A stretch of 64,000 bases of DNA from Hexactinellida sp. DTS-2022. Lineage: Eukaryota; Porifera; Hexactinellida. Positions 52,701-62,566 of the stretch are shown piece by piece. The DNA lies in NCBI GenBank assembly GCA_028753945.1, contig JAPNXP010000016.1, positions 2,574,001 to 2,638,000 on the forward strand, written 5' to 3'. The notes beneath the pieces were generated by a model. It was given only the letters and a program-made list of their open reading frames with translations. It was not told where the DNA came from and did not search any database. Within the stretch, counting starts at the first letter, position 1; the number at the start of each line of letters is the position of its first letter. Both the position numbers and the translations under genes were made by a program.

Positions 52701-55700
52701 GTCTCTTGCTATACAAACCTGTGTAATATACAGTTAGATGTGAGTTGTTAGTTATTAGTTTCTTGCTATACAAACCTGTGTATTACAGTAGTTAGTTAGA
52801 CTCTTGCTATACAAACCTGTGTATTACAGTAGTTAGTTAGACTCTTGCTATACAAACCTGTGTATTACAGTAGTTAGTTAGACTCTTGCTATACAAACCT
52901 GTGTATTATAGTAGTTAGTTAGTCTCTTGCTATACAAACCTGTGTAATATACAGTTAGATGTGAGTTGTTAGTTATTACAAACCTGTGTATTATACAGTA
53001 GTTAGTTAGACTCTTGTCTCTTGCCAACCTGTGTATTATACAGTAGTTAGTTATTAGACTCTTGCTATACAAACCTGTGTATTATAGTAGTTAGTTATTA
53101 GACTCTTGCTATACAAACCTGTGTAATATACAGTTAGATGTGAGTTGTTAGTTATACAAACCTGTGTATTATACAGTAGTTAGTTAGTCTCTTGCTATAC
53201 AAACCTGTGTAATATACAGTTAGATGTGAGTTGTTAGTTATTACAAACCTGTGTATTATACAGTAGTTAGTTAGACTCTTGTCTCTTGCCAACCTGTGTA
53301 TTATACAGTAGTTAGTTATTAGACTCTTGCTATACAAACCTGTGTATTATAGTAGTTAGTTATTAGACTCTTGCTATACAAACCTGTGTAATATACAGTT
53401 AGATGTGAGTTGTTAGTTATTACAAACCTGTGTATTATACAGTAGTTAGTTAGACTCTTGTCTCTTGCCAACCTGTGTATTACACAGTAGTTAGTTATTA
53501 GACTCTTGCTATACAAACCTGTGTATTATACAGTAGTTAGTTATTAGACTCTTGCTATACAAACCTGTGTATTATAGTAGTTAGTTAGTCTCTTGCTATA
53601 CAAACCTGTGTAATATACAGTTAGATGTGAGTTGTTAGTTATTACAAACCTGTGTATTATACAGTAGTTAGTTAGACTCTTGTCTCTTGCCAACCTGTGT
53701 ATTACACAGTAGTTAGTTATTAGACTCTTGCTATACAAACCTGTGTATTATAGTAGTTAGTTATTAGACTCTTGCTATACAAACCTGTGTATTATAGTAG
53801 TTAGTTATTAGACTCTTGCTATACAAACCTGTGTATTATAGTAGTTAGTTAGACTCTTGCTATACAAACCTGTGTATTACAGTAGATGCCGGTTATAAGC
53901 ACACCGGTTATAAGAACATATCGGATATAAGCACATTATGTTGGAAAACGGTTGCCATATACCCTATATAATTTATGTCGGTTATAAGAACATTATATGT
54001 AGTTCCCGACGATGTGCTTATAACCGACATCCACTGCATAATAAACCTGTGCATTATACAGTAATTAGTTATGCTGAATGAATTATTTAAAAAAACGAAT
54101 ATTCTAATATTAGTTCTAAATGATTGAACGAATATTGGTTCGTTTCGAAATGAATATTCGTTTGAGAGAATAGTAGATTGAAACGAATATTCGTTGACTA
54201 CTTTTGGACAACAGCAATACTTTTGTCCACCGGTTAATAGATTTCTCCGCTTAATCGGGTCAAAGTAACCTGGTCCCGAGGTGACTCTATTAAGCGGAGT
54301 CTACTGTAATAGCTATAAACTAATATATAGCACATCTGTATTTAATACAGTTCCTATTGGCACTATATATAACCTATAATTAATTAATACTAATACAGTC
54401 AGTCTGCTTAATATGAACAAGATTTCGTCTGTTTAATATGAAGATTTTTTATTATGAACAAGCCCTATGGTCCCAATTTAACAACTTACATAGGGTTTGT
54501 ATTAAGTTAAGATCACTTAATATGAAGTCTCTTTATTATGAACACAAATTTTGGTCCCTTGAATGTTCATAATAAAAGAGAATCCTTATATAGAGCTGAG
54601 CTTTGTAGAGTTCAGATTTTTTCCCATACTAAAAGCCCAGGCTTACTTTCTAAAGGTCAATTTCAAACTCTGGAAAAAAACTGACCTTTCTCAGTGCCTG
54701 AATACACATAGTGAAAAACTGAACTCTACTAGAGCTGAGCTCTATATAAGTAATTTCATTATAAAAGAACCTGACAGTATATATATATCCCTGGTTAGTA
54801 ATATGGTTTGTAACACTATTTTTTCTGTAGGCCAACGTTTCTGAAATGAGAACTGCAACAACAGTGTTTATTGGCGATATTTCCGACAAAATATCTGACA
54901 CTCTCGTTAGGCAACTCTTGCAGGTAAGTGTTGTTGTAATTCCCATTCTATTCTTAGTTGAATGTAAATACTACAGTCAACTCCCGTTATAACGAAGTGC
55001 TCGGGACCGTAGTTTAATTTCGTTATAACCGGAGTTCATTTTATACAGAGTTTGTTATAACCGAAATTCGTTATAAGCGGAGGAAAATCAATAGCTTAGA
55101 CTTAGAGGCTATATGGGAATTAAATGACTTTGTTATAAGCGGAATTTCGTTATATCCATTTCGTTGTAACCAAAGTTTTAATATTGTAATTATTAAATCT
55201 CGATTGTTGTGTGTGTGTTTGTCCGGATTGTATTAAAGTGATGGGGGAATAGAAACCGCATTTATATGTGAGATATAAACTAACTTCCAAATATTATAAT
55301 GGGTAAACAGATGCTATAATAGGTAAGCAAGTATGCTGAACACGAATTTCGAGTTTAAAAATTTATAATATGAATATTTGTTGTTGTTGTTGTTTACACA
55401 AATAGGTAAACAAAAATTAATGAAAATTCAAAATCATAACGTCCCTTTCTACCATTTTCATGGTAGAAAGTGTGAGGAGTAAGGCCGCATAGCGGCTGTT
55501 AACTTGAGGTGCGTAGCACCGATCTGTCGCAAAGCGACCGAGACCGAAGGGCTCGTATTGTAATAAAATAGAAGGATTTCCGGACCATTGAATGACTTCG
55601 TTATAAGCAGGTACTTCGTTATATCCGACTTGTTATGGGAGCTGACTGTAGAATATTACTCTGGCTTATATATTATTATTTCTATTCAGGTGGGGTTGTA

Positions 55701-58700
55701 TTTAAATGTAGATCATTATTCTAAGTATATTGCTCAACATTTGGTTTTAAATAGAAATATACAATTTTGAAACCAGCAAGGTGGTTTACATCCATTCCAG
55801 TAATTTTATTTAATTATTTGGGTAATTTTAAGTTCAACAGTGATCATTCAAATTATTCTGTGTAGTATAACTATTCTTAATATTGATATGTTTTTGTACC
55901 CGGTATTATGTATAAATAGAAATTATACAACAACAAAAAGAGTAATCAAATTAACTTTAACCCAAAAATTAACTCAGAAATAATAACTTTTTCAAAAACT
56001 TGCCTTTTCAAAAATAATGATAATTTCGGAGCCAAAAGATATAACTACAGAACAAGGTTCATACGTTAACTTAACAGCAGAATTTATAGCTAAAAACCCT
56101 AGTTTTCAGTGGTATAATAAATACGGACGACGAATTCCCAACAAAAAACATAGCAATCTTTTCATGGGGCCACTAAAATCGGAAGATTTCGGCTTTTACA
56201 GACTTGAAGTAGTCAACAGAATGACTGGAGAAAAAACACTAACTAGATGGGTTGAAATTAAATTAAAAATTCACTCAAAACCAAGAATTTTACATGAAAT
56301 TCGCTGTGTTTTCCCACGTGAGAAGACTGCTTTACTTTCTGCCTATTTTGAGAATGCTTCTACCTACCAGTGGTATAAGGACGGACGCAGGCTAATTGGC
56401 TGTACAGGGAATAGTCTCGTTATACACAACACTGATTTAGATGCCTTTGGTGTGTATGTACTGGGGGCAACCAATCCTTATAGCGGGGTAATGGAAACTA
56501 CACGGGGATATGAGTTCGTAGTCAATAATAGCGGTTGATTATGTTAGTTGAGGGAACAAACAACAAACAAACAAACAAACAAACAAACAAACAAACAAAC
56601 AAACAAACAAACAAACAAACAAACAAACAAGCTGGGACTATTTTGTGGTGTTTATATTTAATTAATAACAACAACAACAACAACAGTAATATAATGTTAG
56701 AATAAATATTTAAATATAATTTCTTTATGATGTTTGTTATACAGTCATTAAAAATAAAATAATAATTTCTTTGTGTCTTTAACTTGGAGCACCGATGCTT
56801 ATTGGTAACCTTTTGACTTTTCCAGTTATATTATTTACTCTCAATATACAATTGTGTATATACAGTCACCTCGGGACCAGGTTGTTTTGATCCGATTAAG
56901 CGGAGAAACCGATTAACCGGTGACTCTATTAAGCGGAGTTGACTGTAGGTTGGGTTGAAACGAGCTCCTTCGGTACATTTCGAATATTCGTTTCAGCCCT
57001 AATATACATAGGGTAGATAGTCTAACAATTGAATCCTGATGCATCCTTCCTATCTTAAAATATATATTTTCACTGAATTGTTATTAAACGTCTTGTTCTA
57101 CGTTTAAGAGTACATACATTAATTTGTGAAATTCTTATATACGTAGAGTTCAATTTTTCAGTATGTGTATTCAGGCACTGAGAAAGGTCAGTTTTCCCAA
57201 AACTTTGAAATTGACCTTTGGAAAATAAGCCTGGGCTTTTAGTATGGGAAAAAATCTGAACTCTACGAAGCTCAGCTATATATAATTCTCTTCAATTGTT
57301 AATTTAATTCACAGCTACCAATGTCAATAATCTTCTAGCACAGTTTATATTTTCCCCTACACCCCTGAAATTAGTATGTTATTTTTCCTATTCTAGGTGA
57401 AACTCTTAGTACCATCATCACCATGGTAGCACTACAATGTCTGAAAATCTATGAAACACCGTTATTTATATAGTTGAAAATATATAGCATCATGATGTTG
57501 TATGTATAAGAACTGCACACATCATTTCAATGCTCCACCATAATATTATTGTGCATAATTAATATATGGACTGTTACAATGCATTTAGCTGAGATATCTT
57601 ATTTCATTATTCTCCATAAAACTACCGAACTCCAAGTGGTTACATATAATCATTCTAGGAATAAATTGGAACTTTTTAAATGATTTGTACTAAAAATTAC
57701 CTTCATTTACCTTAACATTATTAGTAATATTGCAACACAGTTTCATGACCTAATAGGAACCGAATATTATTATTGCAAATGTACGATTTTGTTTGCTATT
57801 TGCAAATGTACGATTTAGTATTATTATTCTCTGCTAGGAATGTGGAAATGTTAAGGCTTGGAAGAGAGTGCAGGGAGCTACCAGAGATCTACAGGGTATA
57901 TTTAATGTGTAATATAACTGTGTTAATTCCTGTATCTTATTATCTTATTTGGTATCTTAATATTCCACGGAACAGGGTTCTTACTTCCTACTACAGTACT
58001 CCCTCGCTAATTCGAACCTCGCGAGACGCAAAACTATTTTTCGTAAAAATTGGGGAAAATTCTTAAATAATATTCTTATATTACAATGGAATTCTAACAA
58101 AACAAGTACGCATTTAGGTAGTATATTATATGTTTAGTTTGAATTTAAAAGGTTTGGACAAGTTTGGTTCGGTTTATCAGGATCTCATTTTATAGATGTT
58201 TATAGAAAATTTATTACTTCACAAATCCGAACGAATTCACTAATCGGAACACCTCTGTTCGGATTAGCGAGGGTGTACTAATGTCGCTCTATTTGTTTGT
58301 TTGTTTGTTTGTATGTATGTATGTTTGTTTGTTTGTTTGTTTGTTTGTTTGTTTGTTTGTTTGTTAGTTAGTTAGTTTGTTTGTTTGTTGTTTATTTGTT
58401 TGTTTGTGTGTATGTTTGTTGTTTATTTGTTTGTTTGTTAGTTAGTTTGTTTGTTTATTTGTTTGTTTGTTTGTATGTTTGTTTGTTTGTTTGTTTGTTT
58501 GTTTGTTTGTTTGTTTGTATGTTTGTTTGTATGTTATATGTTGTTAGTGTGTTTGTTTGTTTGTTTGTTGTTGTTGTGTTGTCCGCTCTATCAATCTAAC
58601 ACTGTGTGTAGCATTCGGGTTCTGTGAGTTCGCGGACCAGGACTCGACGCTCCGGGCGCTGCGACTCCTGTCCGGCCTCAGTCTGGGAGGAAGGAAGTTG

Positions 58701-61150
58701 GTTATAAAAGTTGCGGACAAGTCTAAGCCCCAGTTCCTCAGATACATAGAGAATAGCAAGCGAGCCAAGCGCGGCCTCACGCCGCTACCGGAACTAAGCG
58801 AGGCTAGTGGCAGTAATGTGGAACTATAACAATAGCATGCAGTAGTTAATAGGAAATATAGCATATAGTATACAATCAATTTTTTTTTTTCAAAAATATG
58901 GAAACATTTTTTTCATATTATAGAAAAATTAGATGTCTTTCACATCCTAAATTTAACCCGGAACAAATTTTAATTAGTACTACAGTAAACTCTCGTTAAT
59001 AGAAACACGGATAAGGGAAATATCGGTTAAGGAGTACAAGGTTTAATTCCCCTAGTTTATACAAATGCATGCAAATGACTCCAGTTAATACGAACATATT
59101 AATACGGTCCCCTGGTGTTCCTACTTCCTATTAACATATTTTGATATCTTTTCATTTTCGCGAATTATTGAAATTCATACAAAACTTTTTTAAATATCAG
59201 TGAACTCCCGTTATAACGAAGTCGGATATAACGAAATAACCGCTTATAACGAAATGGGTATTTTCCCCTAGAGAACTAAATGCATTAATATTATCCGCTT
59301 ATAGCGAATATCCGGATATAACGAAGGAATTACTGGTCCCAAAAGCACTCGTTATAACGAGAGTTCACTATATACTATTCATACAATACTGTAGCTATAA
59401 TTATCATAACTGTAGGAGATAGACACTTCGCTAGAAGGAGAGAAGATAACCGACGAACAACTCTACTTGAAAGATGAAGATTTGGACGCAGATATTAAGG
59501 TTAGTAACAAACTTATTTATTTAAGGTTAATAACTAACACAATAACTTATTTATTTCGCACAAATACAGTCAGGTCTGCTTATTGTGAACAATTTTGGAC
59601 AAGCCCTATGGTCCCAATTTAAACAACTTACATAGGGTTTGTAATTTTGTATTAAGCTGAGTTTGCTTAATAATACTTACTATATACAAATACTATTTTC
59701 ATCAATTATACTAGAATATTCCTAATTTGGACTATTTTTGACAAATATACAGGATTGTTCGGATTAGCAAGCTCAAGTATGTAAATAACAATAGCAATAA
59801 CCACTAATAATATTATGCAACTATAACATTACATTAGACAATCACATTGTGATATAATTAAATACTGGAAATTACATATAATTACTGCTAACATAATGCT
59901 AATTGGAAATACAGTATAATATAATTATGTACTATAACTAAAAGTTAAATAAATTAAAGGTAATTTTATAACATTGATGGAGTTTGAAGTTTTTGCATTA
60001 AACTATTGAGTAAGAGAATTAAATTCCAATTCCCCTTCGCATGTTCAACGAAATACAGTTAGGTACTTTTATTATGAACATTTAAAGACCAAAAAATGTG
60101 TTCATAATAATGAGAATTAAGCACCGTACATACAGTCGAAACCGGTTTTTCTAACACCGGTTTTTTTCTAACTAATCGTTTTTTCTAACCAACTATTTAT
60201 TCTAAATGTGTAAGAAATTCCAATTTTGTTTATTTCAATCGGTTTATTCTAACTATCGGATTTTTCTTACTTTATTTCCATGCAAATAATTTGTTAGAAA
60301 AACGGTTTAGACTATTAAGATGAAATACCCTCGCTAATCCGAACCCTAGATAAGTAGTAGAATTTGGGTTTATAAGAAAGCTAATATTAATACATTCTAT
60401 GACACATTACAATTTTAATTATAGTTTAATATAATTTATAATTATTATTGTTATTACTATTATTGTTGTTGTTGTTGTTGTTATTATTTCTGTTGTTATT
60501 GTTGTTGTTGTTGTTGTTGTTTACTGCTCTATTTGTTAGGCTGAGGATGGACTAGTTCTTCATTCAATAAATACTTTAATTAAACAGAATCCTATGCTAG
60601 TATCTCCCCTATTTGAAGGTGCGTTAGTTTGTAAAAATTCAATTTCTGATTATTTGTAAAATATTGTATATTTTTTACCAAATTTGTATATATTGTAAAT
60701 TTATTAATTGTTGTTGTTGTTGTTGTTGTTGTTTATCTTTTATTTGTCTCCTAGAGAAGAAAGAAACTCCTCCTTTTCGTATTAACGCTAAACCAGATGT
60801 GAGTTAATATTTGAATTCTTGAATCAATAAGTGTGATAATTGTGTCCGTAATTTGGTGTCAGATAGTATTTTGTTTGTTTGTATTTTTGTTTGTTTATTG
60901 GTTTGTTTATTTGTTTGTATGTTTGTTTGTTTATTTGTTTGTTTGTTTGTTTATTTGTTTGTTTGTTTATCTATTTGTTTGTTTGTTTGTTTATTTGTTT
61001 GTTTGTTTGTTTGTTTATTTATTTGTTTATTTGTTTATTTGTTTGTTTGTTTGTTTACTTTAGAGTGCTGTTGACATTCCTGAGATTGAAGATGACAAAA
61101 CTCGAGAAATGGTTCACGACGAAATTCTGAAATTCAGACACACTCATAAG
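49718..61150 (+). CDS. RBM25: RBM25 splicing factor, 11 exons recognised, 3' part not found in window
   Basis: RBM25 (yeast Snu71 relative) is a U1-associated nuclear factor that promotes 5' splice site choice. Exons: 49718-50106, 50489-50685 (or from 50456), 51119-51246, 51749-52150, 54831-54923, 57838-57895, 58612-58812, 59423-59499 (or 58817 with 59416), 60540-60618, 60755-60798, 61064-61150. Phases are consistent, about 585 aa so far. Order: a Pro/Gly/Met-rich N-terminus as in other RBM25 proteins, a Val-Pro-Ile-Gln repeat, then an RRM split over three exons: TTVFIGDISDKISDTLVRQL, ECGNVKAWKRVQGATRDLQ, AFGFCEFADQDSTLRALRLL. After it come acidic linkers and PEIEDDKTREMVHDEILKFR with HTHK, matching the human IAMEEDKRDLI...FRDTHK-type segment. 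The ER/RS-rich stretch and PWI domain should follow but are not seen by 64,000. One intron hosts a tandem-Ig gene. Confidence 0.92.
50187..50311. mobile_element. Family D element in RBM25 intron 1
   Basis: CAGTAGATATCGGATATAAG start, same right end as the reference; central deletion. Confidence 0.85.
50446..50510 (+). repeat. 33-bp tandem duplication carrying a duplicated 3' splice site (RBM25 exon 2)
   Basis: A 33-bp unit spanning the end of intron 1 and start of exon 2 (ATTCCCATAG then ATATGAGCCTGACA) occurs twice in a row. It gives two identical AG acceptors at 50,455 and 50,488. Both keep the reading frame; using the first adds eleven residues (YEPDNILYSHR). Confidence 0.85.
51001..51116. 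repeat. TTG/TTA tract abutting RBM25 exon 3 acceptor
   Basis: TTG and TTA trinucleotides run straight into TTTACAG at 51,118 and take the place of a normal polypyrimidine tract. Confidence 0.9.
51508..51664. mobile_element. Family A element in RBM25 intron 3
   Basis: CAGTATAACCTCGTTAGTAC start, CGAGGTTCTATTTTG end. Confidence 0.85.
51755..51944 (+). repeat. In-frame coding repeat (Val-Pro-Ile-Gln) in RBM25 exon 4
   Basis: Iterated 12-18 bp units based on CCAATTCAAGTT encode VPIQVPIPIQVPIN-type repeats. The unit length is a multiple of three, so copy number can change without a frameshift. No such tract is known to me in other RBM25 proteins. Confidence 0.8.
52151..53879 (+). repeat. Minisatellite (about 41-47 bp units) in RBM25 intron 4
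   Basis: About forty imperfect units built on TAGTTAGTTAGACTCTTGC, TATACAAACCTGTG and TATTACAG, arranged in higher-order blocks. The array starts at the exon 4 donor and contains nine more copies of the donor context CAGTTAGATGTGAGTTG (near 52,281; 52,409; 52,510; 52,731; 52,951; 53,131; 53,217; 53,397; 53,617). The unit therefore includes sequence copied from the exon-intron junction. It ends at a family D element at 53,880. Short ORFs inside it are artefacts. Confidence 0.9.
53880..54036. mobile_element. Family D element at the end of the RBM25 minisatellite
   Basis: CAGTAGATGCCGGTTATAAG start fused to the last minisatellite unit (TATTACAG), ATAACCGACATCCACTG end. Confidence 0.85.
54219..54306. 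mobile_element. Family C element, left-truncated
   Basis: CCACCGGTTAATAGATTTCT start, AGCGGAGTCTACTG end. Confidence 0.75.
54396..54580. mobile_element. Family F element in RBM25 intron 4
   Basis: CAGTCAGTCTGCTTAATATG start; the right end is replaced by a family N element at 54,585. Confidence 0.8.
54585..54770. mobile_element. Family N inverted-repeat element in RBM25 intron 4
   Basis: TTATATAGAGCTGAGCTTTG start, AGAGCTGAGCTCTATATAAG end. A related, differently oriented copy is at 57,141-57,290 and a tip fragment at 36,638-36,672. Confidence 0.75.
54974..55160. mobile_element. Family E element, right end decayed
   Basis: CAGTCAACTCCCGTTATAAC start; ends near TTATATCCATTTCGTTG. A separate E right-end fragment lies at 55,590-55,650. 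Confidence 0.75.
55441..55562. repeat. GC-rich hairpin cluster 4 in RBM25 intron
   Basis: Four successive stem-loops: CTTTCTACCAT/ATGGTAGAAAG, GCCGCATAGCGGC, GGTGCGTAGCACC, GTCGCAAAGCGAC. Located 350 nt before the TATA box of the nested tandem-Ig gene. Confidence 0.7.
55911..55918 (+). promoter_or_regulatory. TATA box of tandem-Ig copy 2
   Basis: TATAAATA then GA, 98 nt between its end and the ATG at 56,017. Its presence inside the RBM25 intron suggests independent transcription of the nested gene. Confidence 0.5.
56017..56538 (+). CDS. Tandem Ig protein resembling MALT1 Ig1-Ig2 (copy 2), nested in RBM25 intron
   Basis: Intact 173-aa ORF; TATAAATA at 55,911. Two Ig-like modules: residues 2-84 (ISEPKDITTEQGSYVNLTAE, FQWYNKYGRRIPNKKHSNLF, EDFGFYRLEVVN, LTRWVEIKL) and 100-170 (YQWYKDGRRL, GNSLVIHNTDLDAFGVYVLG). 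Trp32, Trp78 and Trp119 are the core and linker tryptophans. Canonical Ig cysteines are missing from the first module. Compared with the copy at 46,731 it lacks the N-terminal 25-residue extension. It lies in the 2.9 kb RBM25 intron between exons 54,923 and 57,838, in the same orientation as the host. A CAAA-type microsatellite follows the stop. Cytoplasmic adaptor or binding module by inference. Confidence 0.75.
   Translation: MIISEPKDITTEQGSYVNLTAEFIAKNPSFQWYNKYGRRIPNKKHSNLFMGPLKSEDFGFYRLEVVNRMTGEKTLTRWVEIKLKIHSKPRILHEIRCVFPREKTALLSAYFENASTYQWYKDGRRLIGCTGNSLVIHNTDLDAFGVYVLGATNPYSGVMETTRGYEFVVNNSG
56553..56631. repeat. AAAC tetranucleotide tract after tandem-Ig copy 2
   Basis: About 19 AAAC units starting some 15 nt after the stop codon of the nested Ig gene. 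Confidence 0.9.
56863..56945. mobile_element. Family C element, internally deleted
   Basis: CAGTCACCTCGGGACCAGG start, TTAAGCGGAGTTGACTG end; 83 bp. Confidence 0.75.
57141..57290. mobile_element. Family N element
   Basis: CAGGCACTGAGAAAGGTCAG and AAGCCTGGGCTTTTAGTATG match the reverse complement of 54,600-54,710. Confidence 0.7.
57994..58278. mobile_element. Family I inverted-repeat element
   Basis: CAGTACTCCCTCGCTAATTC start, GGATTAGCGAGGGTGTACT end. A left fragment is at 42,367-42,480 upstream of the PPR-like gene. Confidence 0.8.
58288..58575. repeat. TTTG tract upstream of RBM25 exon 7
   Basis: Long TTTG tract with TATG and TTAG variants, ending about 35 nt before the acceptor at 58,611. 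Confidence 0.9.
58983..59145. mobile_element. Family B element, right end decayed
   Basis: CAGTAAACTCTCGTTAATAG start; GGTCCCCTGGTGTTCCTAC near the end. Confidence 0.75.
59198..59369. mobile_element. Family E element in RBM25 intron
   Basis: CAGTGAACTCCCGTTATAAC start, CGTTATAACGAGAGTTCACT end; ends about 45 nt before the exon 8 acceptor. Confidence 0.82.
59567..59672. mobile_element. Family F element, truncated
   Basis: CAGTCAGGTCTGCTTATTG start; lost after TTGTATTAAGCTGAGTTTG. Another F scrap lies at 60,053-60,110. Confidence 0.7.
60134..60313. mobile_element. Family G inverted-repeat element
   Basis: CAGTCGAAACCGGTTTTTCT start and GTTAGAAAAACGGTTT end, internal TTTTTCTAAC motif repeated about six times. 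Only copy seen. Confidence 0.7.
60465..60523. repeat. TTG tract upstream of RBM25 exon 9
   Basis: TTG repeats ending about 16 nt before the acceptor at 60,539; a second block at 60,707-60,733 precedes the exon 10 acceptor at 60,754. Confidence 0.9.
60878..61057. repeat. TTTG tract upstream of RBM25 exon 11
   Basis: TTTG/TTTA tetramers ending about 5 nt before the acceptor TTTAG at 61,063. Confidence 0.9.
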
Positions 61151-62438
61151 GTATTATTGTTAGTGGCATATTCCATAGTAACCAATAAGTATCTAATTAT
61201 CGAATTATAGTAATTTTGCATTCGCTATCATTGGGAAAAAGTCAAAGTATATTCGATGTTTGTTATAATTTTTGACAACAAATGAAGATTCTAATTCAAA
61301 AGAGGATTTTAATCGTAATTGTTACAGAATTCAATTTGGAATTATGTAAGTTTGTTTGAAGTTAGGTAAGTTCCATTATGGATTAATGGCGTATTAGAAT
61401 TTGGAATTTGGAAGAAATGGGAAATTGGTTGGTGTGGCTAGTATTATATTTTAACACCTGTGTTTATATTATTATAATATTGATATTAAACAAATACGTA
61501 TATATAATTGGTAAATACATACCATAGCATAATATAGTATACATAACATAATTTATTACACTTGTATTGTGGTCCACGTAATGGTTATAACAAAGTAGTT
61601 CCTTTTTGTACTGTAATGACAAAATACAGATTAATAATGTGATACTTTTAAAATATCACATTATTAAACGTGATACTTCGTTACTGTTCTTCTAGATAAC
61701 GATTCAATAATTTGGTACTTGCATTATAATTATACTTATTATTTAATTTACACTTAATTATATAATAATCTTATAATTTATGATCCATTTTTTTAGGAGC
61801 GCGCTCCTTTTTACAATCTCGCTAATCCGATTCAAAATTCCTAAATAATAGAGTAATACGAAACATCAAAAATTGGATAATTAGACAGGCAGAACGTATA
61901 ATTACATTTTATAAACTGTGCACGTGTAATTTGGTACGTAATTATTTATGAATAATGTAATAATATGAACCTATAACTAAGTTATATGAGATTTCCGAAG
62001 TTTTTAAGCGCGTATCAGATATAATTAACTAGATAAACATCTTTGTTAAGTTAACATATATTGGTGCACAAGAAATGAAAGAGATCAAAGTGAGCGCTTA
62101 ATGCTCTGTTTATGCGAGGAGAAAGCAAATTCAGGACTTTTAAATATAACTTATTTGGAATTACCGGTTTGGATCTTGTCAAACCGGTTTTATTTAATAG
62201 GGTCACCTTCGCTACTGTTCCCCTAGATACCAATTCGATCATTTGGTATTTGCACTAGGGTTCTACTTATTCCAATAATTCTGAGTGCAGTCGAAATCGG
62301 ATTATTTTGTTCAATTCTTTTCATGGATAATTCGACAAAATATCCGATAAGACAAATAAACCCGGTGGGATATCCATGCAAAATGGTATATTTATCATAA
62401 TTTCCTCGAATATTAGGACAAAATAGTCCGATAAAACA

Positions 62439-62566
62439 AAAAATCCAAAATTGCAGCCTGTGCCGACGCATGTTCCTTTGGTGCCACTATATTTTGTTGG
62501 TTGTTTATTTATAGTGCCTCCAAAAGAACATTCTGTCGGCGCAGGCTGCAATTTTGGATTTTTTTT
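62439..62566. repeat. Long foldback (about 53-bp arms)
   Basis: AAATCCAAAATTGCAGCCTG on the left pairs with CAGGCTGCAATTTTGGATTT on the right; arms continue to CACTATA / TATAGTG with a few mismatches around an 18-nt loop. Foldback MITE or hairpin transcript candidate. Confidence 0.8.

Noticed and set aside
52151..53880. CRISPR-like array of regularly spaced repeats
   Set aside because: Units are contiguous and variable with no unique spacers, in a eukaryotic intron; this is a minisatellite.
58544..58879. 111-aa minus-strand ORF
   Set aside because: Antisense of the RBM25 RRM exon 7.
58381..61130. Long ORFs of VCLFVCLFV type on TTTG tracts (also 20,847-21,295 minus and 2,617-2,850)
   Set aside because: A tetranucleotide repeat of TTTG is open in all three frames and gives Cys/Leu/Phe/Val strings; no real protein signal and they abut splice sites.
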